Assembly (NCBI GenBank): GCA_019915135.1
Contig: JAHLMK010000004.1
Span: 2,232,001 to 2,296,000, forward strand
DNA length: 64,000 nucleotides
Reading direction: 5' to 3'
Source of the DNA: Strobilurus pachycystidiatus
Taxonomy: Eukaryota > Basidiomycota > Agaricomycetes > Agaricales > Physalacriaceae
Each line of letters begins with the position of its first letter. Position 1 is the first letter of the stretch. Shown piece after piece: positions 22,862 to 33,315 of the stretch. The notes below the pieces were generated by a model. The model searched no databases. It saw only the letters and a list, made by a program, of their open reading frames with translations, and had not been told where the DNA came from. Made by a program: the position numbers and the translations under genes.

Positions 22862-24779
22862 ATGATGCTTCGCTACTCCACGTTCATTTTGTGGCTGCAG
22901 ATTCTCCTCGTTTACGGACAAAAGAACAAATACATCGTTCCAGGCGCAACGTGGCTGGACACAGACGGAAACGTTCTCTCCGCTCACGCAGGTGGCGTCG
23001 TTGAAGTGAACGGGACATGGTACTGGTTTGGCCAGAACGAACGGGCCGACGAGACATCTCTGTTTTCTGGTCCGTGGTGGCGACATACCGTCATTTCAGT
23101 TCCTTGAGATTTCTGACTTTCTCCGAGGTTTAAACGTTTATTCCTCCTCGGATTTGACCAACTGGAAGTTCGAGGGGAAAGCACTTTCACCGATCAATGG
23201 CACGGATATTGGACCAAACACTGTGGTGGAACGACCCAAGGCAGTTTTCAACCAGTTGACGCAGACATGGGTGCTTTGGTTCCACTCAGACGACTCGACC
23301 TACGGCTTGCTACGACAAGGAGTTGCCACAAGTCCCAATGTGACAGGTCGTCGTGCTCATTTTCTCAGACCTTCTATTTCTTATTGCAAGACAGGCCCTT
23401 ATACCTTTGTAGACACCTTCAATCCTTTGGGAGGGCCTAGTCAAGACTTTGGTCTATTCACAGACGTCGATGGTGCTGTGTCCTAAGTAACATTGAATTC
23501 ACTCCTCAATTTGGTTCTAGGTACATCGTACGCGTTATACAGCAACGGAGATGCTGATGAAGCTCACGACAACCTCATCTCTCGCATGAACTCCGAAGAC
23601 ACAGGTGTGGAGGAAGTCGTCTACACCTTCTACGGTAGGAACTTCCTCGCTCTCTGCTTTTGTACGTCGATCATGGTTCATCTCCTAGACTTTGACCTGG
23701 AGGCACCCAACATCGTCTACACCGGCAAGCGATACTACATTCTTATGTCTCACAAAACGGGATACCGACCAAACAATGTCGTGGTGTTCTCCGCTGAGAA
23801 ACTTTCTGGGCCGTGGTCTATACAGTCATATATCACCGAGTCAGGAACCCGAACGTTCAACTCTCAGAGTACGATGTCCTTCGCAATAAAAGGCTCACAA
23901 CGGTCGACGTATCTATACTGTGGCGACGAATGGGCTACATCTCGCGATCTTTACAACAGCAGGTGCCTTCATTCCACATCTCATGCATGCCTCCATTCTC
24001 ATTGAATTGAAGATATATCTGGTTACCCGCCGACATCGATGACGAGACCGGGTCGTTCAACATCGAATGGCATGATTTGTATTCCATCGATGTCGCGACA
24101 GGTCAGATAACGTATCCTCGCGGCAAAACTTACGAGGTTGAGGGCGGAACGACGACGGGAAGCGCGTATGTGACTGTCTGCGTATGTTTCAGTTTGGTAT
24201 GGTGTGTTCTTCGGTTGATTGTATGTACTGTAGCCGACGTGCTCGGGAGGAAAGATTGTGACACAAAGTAAGAATGACCTCTTGTCCGAGCGGGCTTTCG
24301 ACCGATCGTTCTGACCACTTGCAGTCACTGGCAATTCGACTGTGACCATCGATGGCATTGAAGGCACTGGCCAACCTCAATGGGTCTCGTTCTACTACCA
24401 CAATCCGGATGGCCTCTGTGCGTTGCTCCTCGCATACCTCTTCCACGAGATTTCACCCTACTGACACACCATAGGGGGGGACAGTCGTGGTGTGTCGGGT
24501 CAAAGCTTCACGTTAGCTCGTTTCGCCACCGTCAGTGTGAATGGTGAGGCGCCTGCCACACTTCGTCAAAGAAGTGGCAATGCCGGGATAATATTCAGTC
24601 AACCCTTGAACGTCACTTTCCGTGCGGGCGGTGGAAACTCCCTCGTTATTGCCGGTCTGAATGGCAGTAAGTCAATCGTGTGAGACAAAGCCTTCACGAT
24701 GCCGATGCTGACACGACGCGTAGGTGCTGCTGCCGACATTGATAGGGTCGTAGTGTATGGGAATATCTATGATGATTGA
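22862..24779 (+). CDS. GH43 exo-beta-1,3-galactanase-like enzyme with C-terminal CBM35-like domain
   Basis: Secreted hydrolase likely releasing galactose from beta-1,3-galactan side chains of plant arabinogalactan proteins. The ATG at 22862 gives a signal peptide (MMLRYSTFILWLQILLVYGQ), then YIVPGATWLDTDGNVLSAHA and GTWYWFGQNE. After an intron come VYSSSDLTNWKFEGKAL, VVERPKAVFNQLTQTWVLWF, DLEAPNIVYTGKRYYILMSH and TFNSQSTMSF. The ERPK, EAP and NSQ positions match, as I recall them, the Glu, acid Glu and unusual Gln of the subfamily 24 enzyme Pc1,3Gal43A of Phanerochaete. The last third (TVTIDGIEGTGQPQWVSFYY; ARFATVSVNGEAPATL; VIAGLNGS; IDRVVVYGNIYDD) is a beta-sandwich like CBM35, ending at the TGA at 24777-24779. 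About ten exons with intact frames. Confidence 0.85.
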
Positions 24780-25570
24780 TGTACTAGACTCTCGAGGACT
24801 GCGAACACTGTAGTATTAAGTATACTTATCAAGGCGCACATGCACTAGCGGCGGACAGCAAGCAGGCTGTCTGCGGTCGGGCTTGCCAGGCTAGCGTGAA
24901 GAAAACCGTCATGCGACCCTTGTGGGCTGCTGTAGAGTGGTCATATGTGGCAAACAATCGGTGTAGTCCTGGTGTAGTCGACGGAGAACTGTGTGGCGAA
25001 ATCCCCTTCACGTGACGGCCTTGCTCTTGAACAAAAACTTCGATCATCTCGAGACTTTGGCCAAGCCCTATAGGACTTTCACAGCGTCATTTCAAATAAC
25101 AACCTCCTCGCATTGACGCCACCTCTTGGAAGTCTCTTGGAGCTAGATGGGACGAGATGGAATTCGGCAATGGCAATACTACGCTGATCAATACGATCTT
25201 CACCCGGATACCGCCAAGGATGGGGAGTCCGTACGTGCATACGTCGTTATCTATGCACACAGGGTGATCTGACCGCATGCCTTTCCTGCAGCGCAAGAGT
25301 ACCGCCACTCCGACGTGATGATTGTGGCTACCCCAGCTGCCCGTTCTATTGAACGGAGCACCTGAGAGGGGATGTGGATGGAGTGGGGAAGGGTCCCGTC
25401 CCTTGCACTACGGTCTTGATATTCTGGGCTGTAATTAACCTCGCTATACCATCAGCAGCGGGGTGCCGTACCTGATGGTACGTTCACAGGATATTTATCG
25501 CAACACTCTCTAAACCCTTTAAAAGGACCAGAAATGGTGCTCACGGCGTATCCTCCTCCCGCCCGCAGCT
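24780..25570. other. Intergenic between GH43 and aquaglyceroporin copy 2
   Basis: No gene recognised. TTTAAAAGG at about 25518 is a possible TATA-like element 50 bases ahead of the aquaglyceroporin start. Confidence 0.4.
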
Positions 25571-27111
25571 ATGATTCACAGCCACGCAGGCTCGTCAGAC
25601 CCGGAAATCGTTCACCTCACCGATATCGCTCCCCGCGCTCAGATCTTCACGCGATTCGAGAAACATCGTCACGCGAAAGCCCACTGGTTCTCGGAATGTT
25701 TCGCTGAATTTGTGAGTGTCCTGACATAAACAGCAGTGTACATCGACAACTGATCGTTTCTGTCCAACGTTGACAGATGGGCGTCTTCTTGTATGTTTAC
25801 GCAGGTGTGTCTGGCTCTTTTTGATGGCGCCACCGCTCAAGATTGCTGTCGGGAAGGTGTTGGATCAACGGTTCCTTGGGTTGTAGGAAACGCGTTGGGG
25901 GATGTCGGATTCTCTTGTAGGTCTTTTGATGAGCATGCCACTCATGAGAGGTACTTAGCCCCCAAAGCTGTCTTCCAGATCGGTGCTGCGTATGCGACAG
26001 GTATCGTCTTTGCCCTTGGAATCTGTGGATCAACGTCTGGAGGACACTTCAATCCTGGCGTCACCGTCGCCCTCACTCTCTTCAAGGGTTTCCCTCTACA
26101 GAGAGCTGTGAGGTAGCTGATAGTACTTCACTACCTCGCCGCTTTCGGACTGACATTGCGCCAGATATATCCTCGCACAGCTTCTCGGCGGATACGTTGC
26201 TTGCTTATTGATCTACTGTCAGTATAGGCACTGGCTGGACCTGGCGGACGACGCGATGAAACTTGCGGGGACTTACGAAGCCTTGAGATACACACCAAGC
26301 GGAACGGCAGGCATCTTTGCTCTCTATGTGATGCCAGGTGCAGATAAAGGTCAAGCATTCTTGAACGAGTTCGTCACAGTACGAGGAAAGACGTTATCTG
26401 CTTTACCGCCCATTGATTATTTCACAGGACACTTTCATCGCTATCGTCATCTGGGGTTCCGTCGATCCAACCAACATTCTCATTCCTCCTGCTAGTGCAC
26501 CCTTCGTAATTGCCCTAGGATAGTAAGTCAAGACCTCAATCCACTGTGATCTCGGAACTGAGAAATCACTCTACAGCGCGGCCGCTGTATGGGGTTTTGC
26601 ATTGAATGGATGTGAGTAAGGCTTGCCTGAAGGTGGCATTTTCTGAAACGGCTCCTACCCAGTGGCTGCTAATGCGGCGCGTGATGTCGGTGGAAGAATG
26701 GCGGCGCTAACGATATACGGCAGTGGCGGTACGTCTTCATCTACTCGAGTACAGGTGTCTTCCGTCGTATACTCACGTCACTTCCTAGCGGGCGGAGGAT
26801 CTTTCGCAGCGATTGCAGCGTGCACCAACATCCCAGCAACCATCTTCGGCGCCATGCTATACGAACTCTTCCTCGCTGACTCACAGAGAGGTACGCAACC
26901 GTACACATTCCATCCGACATCAGAGACTAATCATTCTCTCCCAGTTGTGTCCAAAGCACACGTCGAATACCTAACAGCCCACAGAAGCCACGGCTGCCAA
27001 CATGACCATCCATCCGAAAGGTTGGCCCGTCCTGGGTATTACGAGAAAACCATGCGATTGTGTCAGGCTTGTAAGGAAAAACCAGAGTTTCGTCAGATAG
27101 AGCAGGCTTGA
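25571..27111 (+). CDS. Aquaglyceroporin (MIP family), copy 2
   Basis: Paralogue of the minus-strand gene at 10547-12068 with the same exon order. MIHSHAGSSDPEIVHLTDIA and FEKHRHAKAHWFSECFAEF form the first exon, then MGVFLYVYA, GVGSTVPWVVGNALGDVG, FQIGAAYATGIVFALGICGS, the first channel motif HFNPGVTVALTLFKGFP (NPG) and YILAQLLGGYVACLLIYCQY. FTxSGTAG-type loop residues follow in RYTPSGTAGIFALYVMPGAD. The second motif is ANAARDVGGRMAALTIYGS (NAA), then CTNIPATIFGAMLYELFLAD. The cytoplasmic tail HVEYLTAHRSHGCQHDHPSE runs to GRQIEQA-like residues and the TGA at 27109-27111, longer than copy 1 and Cys/Arg-rich. Conservation of both odd motifs in two separated copies argues that they are functional. 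Some exon ends are approximate. Confidence 0.85.
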
Positions 27112-27410
27112 TTGCGTTAGGTGGGTAGAAAGGTGATAGGTAGGGTATCATTTTCTCATTTCATTGTATAGTATGCTGTGGGCCGGTAATTGAATCAACA
27201 AGTAAAGTATGATAGTCGTAATTGGGCCCACTTTTTACGACAAGTTTTCAATAATAGGAATGTACAACTATGATTCCAAATGAGCGGGACGCGCTCGTTT
27301 CTCGAGTTCGGAGATCCGTCATGAACTCATTCTACTATGTCAAGATGGCCATCACGAGAATTAGAATCATTAGCTCATTCCCGAGGAAAAGAAAGTGCGC
27401 ACCTTTTATT

Positions 27411-28100
27411 CTAGTACTTTGGTCGTAACCACCACGCCGTGCGGATGAGTGTCACCGTGGCAAACCCAAGCATCATCAGAGACATTTTCTGGTCCATGGT
27501 CATCTCGTTGTAGTCAAGAGTGTACAGCGCAATGATTCCCGTCTCCGGGTCCGGTGTGTTCCAATCATAAAGAAAGGAATGTAGATCACGGCAAGTCACT
27601 CGCATCTTGCTATGGAATGACTGTCGTTTGGGACCATCAGGCAGGTCCACAAGCTTCTGAAAAGTCTTGCCTAGGGCGTCTCTGATGTCCTCGAAATCCT
27701 CCGAGCAGAGAATTCGCGGTTTGTCCTCATAGTTTCGCCACGGCCTGTGATGATAATGCGGGTATTCCGCGATCAGGACCAACGCCCTGAAGTATGCGAG
27801 GGTAGCCAGGTAATCGTTGAGATCTGTTCGGGCAAAGGCCTCTTTGTCCAAGTGGTAGAGGGTCTTTGCTACGCTGTGAGCTATCACTGTAGCCGCATGA
27901 ATACGTTTTTCAAAGGTGAGCTTATGAGCGATGCTAATCAATACGAGAAGGACTATGACACTGTCTGTTAGCATTGAGTGCTGGGAGTCGCGAATGAGGT
28001 GTACCAGCAGCCACAAAAGCCTTGCGAATCTTCCCGTCCCTTCTTCTATAAATCCACTTGTACCGATTGCCAGTGTGAGGCTCTGTCGATGCCGCAGCAT
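27411..28100 (-). CDS. Hypothetical membrane-associated protein
   Basis: A 229-codon frame, not recognised. It has a hydrophobic stretch (MLTDSVIVLLVLISIAHKL), a central soluble helical region (RVTCRDLHSFLYDWNTPDPE) and a C-terminal hydrophobic segment (KMSLMMLGFATVTLIRTAWW). Plausible upstream coding sequence lies in another frame at 28110-28340 (FVTETVDATNNFHESMAL; PIYINAVQMWCYALL), which suggests a larger gene reaching about 28430, but I found no splice that joins the two cleanly. Boundaries at the 5' end are therefore unknown. Confidence 0.45.
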   Translation of the reverse strand: MLRHRQSLTLAIGTSGFIEEGTGRFARLLWLLVHLIRDSQHSMLTDSVIVLLVLISIAHKLTFEKRIHAATVIAHSVAKTLYHLDKEAFARTDLNDYLATLAYFRALVLIAEYPHYHHRPWRNYEDKPRILCSEDFEDIRDALGKTFQKLVDLPDGPKRQSFHSKMRVTCRDLHSFLYDWNTPDPETGIIALYTLDYNEMTMDQKMSLMMLGFATVTLIRTAWWLRPKY

Positions 28101-29627
28101 TTAACCCCACGGCTACTTCGGTCGAGCTTTTTGTCACTGCCGATTGAGTCTGGTAGAAGCGCATAGCACCACATCTGAACAGCGTTGATATAAATTGGCC
28201 GCGTTGTAGATGGCAGGAAGTAGTGGGTCTCAGGAGAATGGGAGAACTGAGACAGTGCCATTGATTCGTGGAAATTGTTCGTCGCGTCGACCGTTTCAGT
28301 AACGAATGGGAGGAGCGTATTGAGGATTGCATGTCCTGGAAAGAGTGAGTCAGGAACGCGTCTCTAAAGCTTGTCTGACCTATTGTGCAGGAGGTGAAAA
28401 GTGGAAGGCTATTCGGGAGTAGAGGGAGATGAGACGAAACCGATCGATGCAACGTCGAACTTCGAAGCATGCCGAGCCTGCCGAGGTGTGTAATACCGTC
28501 TCGCCGGGCTGTGTCAGATTCGCTGACACAACAAACCAAAAGTATTGTGGCGCAATGACATTGATTATGATAGTTCAAGGTAGTAGCGTACATGTCAGCC
28601 ATAGAGCTGATGCGGCATAAAAGTAACATGTATGCGATGGCTATATAAAAACTGGACTGCATCCTTAAACGAAAGCGGGTCAGCTGGAAATACTTATACG
28701 AACAGATACGAGGATAATAATGCGACCGCAGAATCGCGTAGTCGTTTGACTCGTTGAGTTATGTTCCCGCCAAGGCCACGAAAGACGTATCACTGCTCAC
28801 AAAGGCTTATTTGTCTTAACATCTCGGAAACAAGCACGAAGCAAGGTTGCGCGAACAGTGAGCACTGAGCCATTATCATCCCGCGTCGTGGCGCAATTTG
28901 AGGGTGATGCACTCTACAATGAAACCACCCATTGTACGTGTGCCGGGACAATTCATTTGACAATGAAGAGCGTTCCCGCAAGGGTACGAACGTTCCATCC
29001 ATCCAGCCAGTCATTTGACGGACAAAAGGAACGGCCACATCGGAGGGTTTTCTGATCAGCATGCTCGAGCACGAATGACGGGCGCTTGATTGAAGACAGG
29101 CGTCCTGGTTGTGAGAAGTACATGTTCCGTGGTTTGATAACGAGCGATCTAGCTTGAAATCATTTGATACGGAGCAGGGGGGAGGTGATGTCTGGAGATA
29201 GGTGATTGAGTGTTCAAAGCATTTCCTGCAGCACCGGCACTGTTTCCCAGCCGACTCCAGTATGCTGAGAAGCAAGTAAATGATTGAACGGGGTTTTGAA
29301 AGTCGACTCCAACATAAGTGTGATTTCAGAGGCACCCTCAACCGTACAGACAGTTCGAGCAGGCAGACGAAGGGGCCGTACCAGGTCACTGAGGGCGACT
29401 AGAAAGTTCAGCGGTGCCCCGTCGAGACATAGAACAATATAGCAGATGGTTTGCCAGGCTGAGAGTCCACAGGGAGCACGAATTGAGGCGCATTCTTTAT
29501 CCATTTCCTTCAGGTAGTAAGCGACGACAGTGGTGGTGGTGGTGGTGAGCAAGTAACCAATAAATAAATTAGTGCTATTGTCTGTAGGCTGATTAGAATG
29601 GGGAGGCTATCAGGAAGAGGAGGAGAC
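28101..29627. other. Low-evidence stretch with a short GTG microsatellite
   Basis: Long open frames on the minus strand (28790-29389, 29214-29552, 27934-28662) have no recognisable family content and lack convincing splice signals. A (gtg)n run occurs at about 29530-29546. Possibly decayed sequence. Confidence 0.3.
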
Positions 29628-30546
29628 TTACGATAATGTAACTACGAGCCCGGTGTCAGGTACTTTTTGCGGCCGTCTCAAAGGCGCCAGTGGTCCGTTC
29701 AAGCCTCCCATACGATTGCAAGCCGCAATCGCGTCTGGATGGAAGCGTTCCGGCAGTCCCATCATGACATGGGGCAGGATACGCGTATAAAATACCCTCT
29801 CTGCTGTCGATGCGCCCCACTGGCGAAATACCCCACCAAGGACAGCCGCCACGGTGTCGCCCTGAACCTTGTACAACCCTATGCTCCGTGCGTTGCCTTT
29901 GGCGATGACATCCACGGGAGTCGTGTTCCCGGCAGGAACCCAGCGCAGGACGCGTCCTATTTCCCACTTGCGGCCGACGTGTTCGCCGATGAGATACGTG
30001 TTGAGGGCGTGGGAGGACAGTGCCTCGAGGTCGTCCGCTGGGTCGAGGGCAGGGCTGGAGGAGAGCATGAGGAGAAAGTAGGATTCGAGAACACGGCGAC
30101 CGATGAAGGAGAGGCCGGCGTTGTGGCCCTGCGCCGCGGCGGTGTGGCTGGCGTGGGTAAGGATGCGCCGTGCCAGCTCGGCGGGGAATGTGAGGCCAGG
30201 GAACAGCTCGGACAGGTGCTCCGACTGGGGCGTGGTCGGCTCGGACCGTGTCCATGGTCGTGTGAATGTCCCCGAGGGTGCAGAGTCGACCTTGGGGCTT
30301 GCAGGCTTGGGCGCGCGATGTCGGACACGCTTATCTTCCAGAGGGGCGGCGGCGGTAGCGACGGGAGCGAGCCGTTGTGGTGGTCTATGTACTGACTGTG
30401 TCGACGACGACGACGACGCTTTGAGCTGTACAGCCGCCTGTGAATATGTCCGCCGTCCTATTGCACGTTAGAGAGAAACGAGCAGAGCGTCGGGCAGGCG
30501 CACCTTGACATGCGAGCTGGGTCAGACGGCGGCAACAGCGCGACAT
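29628..30546 (-). CDS. Mitochondrial large-subunit ribosomal protein mL57-like (RNase III fold)
   Basis: Mitoribosomal protein with a catalytically dead RNase III fold, as in yeast MrpL15 (mL57). Exon 1 from the ATG at 30546 is MSRCCRRLTQLACQ, a basic presequence, ended by a GTGCGC donor; exon 2 resumes GRRTYSQAAVQLKASSSSST with a Ser run encoded by a (gac)n-type repeat. The core includes LTFPAELARRILTHASHTAA, GLSFIGRRVLESYFLLML, LEALSSHALNTYLIGEHVGR and YKVQGDTVAAVLGGVFRQWG. The last matches the RNase III signature region but without the catalytic acidic cluster. The frame stops at 29628 after VVTLS; a GTAAGT donor at the very end could instead add one codon in a further exon. It diverges from the desaturase gene over about 160 bp. 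Confidence 0.72.
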
Positions 30547-30707
30547 TTTTGAATGAAGTCGGCAAACTTTTTCGCGAGACTCAAGTCCGAGACGGGCACG
30601 ACCAAACAGTGTTATGTAAGCGGCGGAAGACGTAGCCAAACACATTACATATTTGTACCCCAGCCCCAACGAAATGACCAGCTCTTTTCCTTTCGACGAC
30701 GACGACG
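30547..30707. promoter_or_regulatory. Compact bidirectional promoter
   Basis: 161 bp separate the ATGs of the mL57-like gene (-) and the desaturase (+), so both promoters and both 5' leaders must overlap here. No TATA box is obvious on either strand. Confidence 0.5.
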
Positions 30708-30847
30708 ATGAGCTCCGTTCCCGTCGACATCGATATCCCCGACAACTACGTCTCCCAGACGCTCAAAAACACGAAGCCGCTGCCGCCCATCACGCTTGCG
30801 AACGTTCTCGGCGAGATTCAATGGCTCTCCTTTACGATTCTCATTAG
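30674..30847 (+). promoter_or_regulatory. Overlapping out-of-frame uORF of the desaturase
   Basis: The ATG at 30674 ([20 protein letters not shown] onward, 57 residues) precedes the desaturase ATG at 30708 and reads through it in another frame to the TAG at 30845-30847. If it is in the mRNA leader it would compete with the main start. Confidence 0.45.
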
Positions 30848-32343
30848 CACCCCAATCATGGGCGCAATAGGCGCGTACTACACGACGCTACGCTGGCAGA
30901 CAGCGCTCTGGGCTGTCGCCTACTACTACATCACCGGCCTTGGCATCACCGCAGGGTACCACCGGCTCTGGGCGCACAGAGCGTACAATGCATCCAAGCC
31001 GCTGCAGTACTTCCTTGCCATTGCCGGCGCCGGCGCCATCGAAGGCTCAATCAAATGGTGGTCTCGCGGTCACAGAGCTCACCACCGCTACACCGACACC
31101 GACCTCGACCCCTACAATGCTCACCGCGGCTTTTTTTACTCGCACATCGGGTGGATGCTAGTCAGGCCCCGTCGTAAACCTGGTGTTGCGGATGTCAGCG
31201 ACCTCAGCAAGAACTCCGTTGTCCGCTGGCAGCACAGATTCTTCCTTCCTCTCATCCTTTTCATGGGTTTCATTTTCCCCATGGCCGTTGCGCACTATGG
31301 CTGGGGCGACGCGCGGGGCGGTCTTGTCTACGCTGGTGTCCTCCGGCTCTGCTTTGTCCACCACGTACGCAGCTTCCGTTCTGTTTCGTCTCAACCCTAT
31401 TTCTGACCAATTCCGCAGTCTACATTCTGTGTCAACTCGCTCGCTCACTGGCTTGGGGAGACTCCGTTTGACGACAAGCACACACCACGGGACCACATGA
31501 TCACTGCTTTCGTGACGGTTGGGGAGGGCTACCACAATTTCCATCACCAGGTCAGCATCCGTGTTTGCCACCCGGTTATGGCTTGTTACTAAACCCATTC
31601 ATTTCAGTTCCCGATGGACTACCGTAACGCAATCAAGTGGTACCAGTATGACCCCACGAAATGGTTCATTTGGGTCATGCAGAAGGCCGGGCTTGCATCC
31701 CACCTCAAGGTTTTCCCCGAGAACGAGGTTCGCAAGGGTCAGCTCACTATGGAGCTGAAGCGTCTCCGCGAAACTCAGGAGAAGCTCGTCTGGCCTACAA
31801 CCTCGGATGATCTGCCTGTTATTTCGTATGACAGCTGTATGTTTAGGCATCTTTCTATACGCTCGTCCCTTGCTAACACTCTCTTCTTCTAGTCATCTCC
31901 CAGTCTGCCAAGCGTCCTCTGGTGCTCATCTCCGGCTTCATCCATGACGTCTCGACGTTCATGGAGGAGCACCCCGGTGGCGAGCATCTCATTCGTAAGT
32001 TCATCGGCAAGGATGCGACGACTGCGTTCTTTGGTGGTGTATACGACCACTCGAACGCGGCCCACAATGTACGCCCCCATCTTTTCACTTTTTCCTACCC
32101 TTTGTCTGATTATCCATCTAGCTCCTGGCGATGAAGCGTGTCGGTATCCTACATGGCGGCCACCCGCACATCCTGGACGTTGCCAAGCGCGTCCCGCCGT
32201 CGCAGCGCCTGAAGATTGCCCGCTACCAGGAACTTGGAAGCAGCACAAACTATGGCTCAACGACTGCGTGGAGCGAGGGCGAGGATGATGAGGTTGTGCC
32301 GAAGAGTGCAAAGGCGAGGAAGTTGGTGCAGATGGATTCGTAG
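30708..32343 (+). CDS. OLE1: Delta-9 acyl-CoA desaturase with C-terminal cytochrome b5 domain
   Basis: ER membrane di-iron enzyme that introduces the delta-9 double bond into palmitoyl- and stearoyl-CoA. The three histidine boxes are present: HRLWAH, HRAHH and HNFHH, within [40 protein letters not shown] and [12 protein letters not shown]. Four hydrophobic helices lie before and between them. After [16 protein letters not shown] an intron leads to the cytochrome b5 domain, [20 protein letters not shown] with the haem-ligand HPGG and a second His in [12 protein letters not shown]. The protein ends [12 protein letters not shown] at the TAG before 32344. Five exons. This is the domain order of fungal Ole1. 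The start at 30708 ([20 protein letters not shown]) begins the conserved region; an out-of-frame ATG lies upstream. Confidence 0.93.
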
Positions 32344-33315
32344 ATGATGTTTACTCTCATTTCAAACAAGTAATATAGATTTTTTGCTTAAAAGCATATA
32401 CGACGAGACCATGATTTACGAGTTCATGCCCTTGCAGATAAGGGTATTCGCCTGACCTCTCAATTGTTTTGAGTCTTTTGACAGCACGGCATGGAGCCCG
32501 ACGGATGGTCGTCTTCATGTTGCTGCGCTCGCAACCCACTCAATCTCGTGCATGCTCATTCCCAAACCGTCACAGTCAAACCTCTCGTGCACCCGTCCAT
32601 TGTATGCCATAACACAGACTGAGAGTAATCAGCCGTGAAAGGGTTTTCAGCGCGCGTGGTCAGGAAGTAGTCTCCCCTAGGCAGACTCGATCAAGTTCGC
32701 TGGTAACTTGATCGTCAGGAAGCTATCAGCGCCGTCGGCAAACGGACTTTTTGCCAAGTTCCTCAAGCCTGTAATGCTCACTCGGATGTATTCCGTGGAA
32801 TCTGAATGCACTTTACATAAAGTTACTTACTTCCCTCACGAAGCATTGCGAAGCAAGTTTCTTTAGCCATGGGCACCACATATATACTCGAAATTGTAGG
32901 GGTTGAGTACTTGTCGCATTAGCTCTATCTATCCCTGGTCATTGGAATTAGGTGTCAATTCAACCAATTGGAAACATTGACGTCCTTGTCTTGCAACTGG
33001 CGAGATGAATGTTGCACGACGCCACATGTAGATGTAATTGAAGAATGATGCTATCACACATAAGTACTTACATTCAAGTCAATCTCTGTTGTACAATGGA
33101 TAAATGAGCCCTGAGGCCTTTAATTGATGAGGACAAGGGACGACAGATGCCGACATGATCTCATGAATTTGTCCGTAAACGTGAGACTCCTGTTCTTGCA
33201 TTTCCTTTGCGACCACCTCCGTTTTTATCTGCTTCTGCGCCTTTCGTTCCTTCCACTTCCTCTATTTGCTTCCGACTACTGGACTGGACGGGCGTCGGCC
33301 CATACGGTCGCAGAG
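32344..33315. other. Intergenic upstream of G-alpha gene
   Basis: No gene recognised in 970 bp. It contains a perfect 10-bp inverted repeat (32688-32714) and, close to the G-alpha start, C/T-rich leader sequence (33185-33270). Confidence 0.5.
32688..32714. repeat. Perfect 10-bp inverted repeat
   Basis: cgatcaagtt (32688-32697) and aacttgatcg (32705-32714) are exact reverse complements around a 7-base spacer, about 600 bp ahead of the G-alpha gene. It could be a dimeric factor site or chance. Confidence 0.5.

Noticed and set aside
27934..28662. 242-codon minus-strand ORF
   Set aside because: Cys/Ser/Arg/His-rich mixture without domains; overlaps better coding candidates in other frames.
28790..29389. 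199-codon minus-strand ORF
   Set aside because: No recognisable motif, unlikely composition, and no splice signals around it.
29667..30395. 242-codon plus-strand ORF
   Set aside because: Antisense shadow of the GC-rich mL57-like gene; composition is the reverse complement of its codons and it shows no family features.
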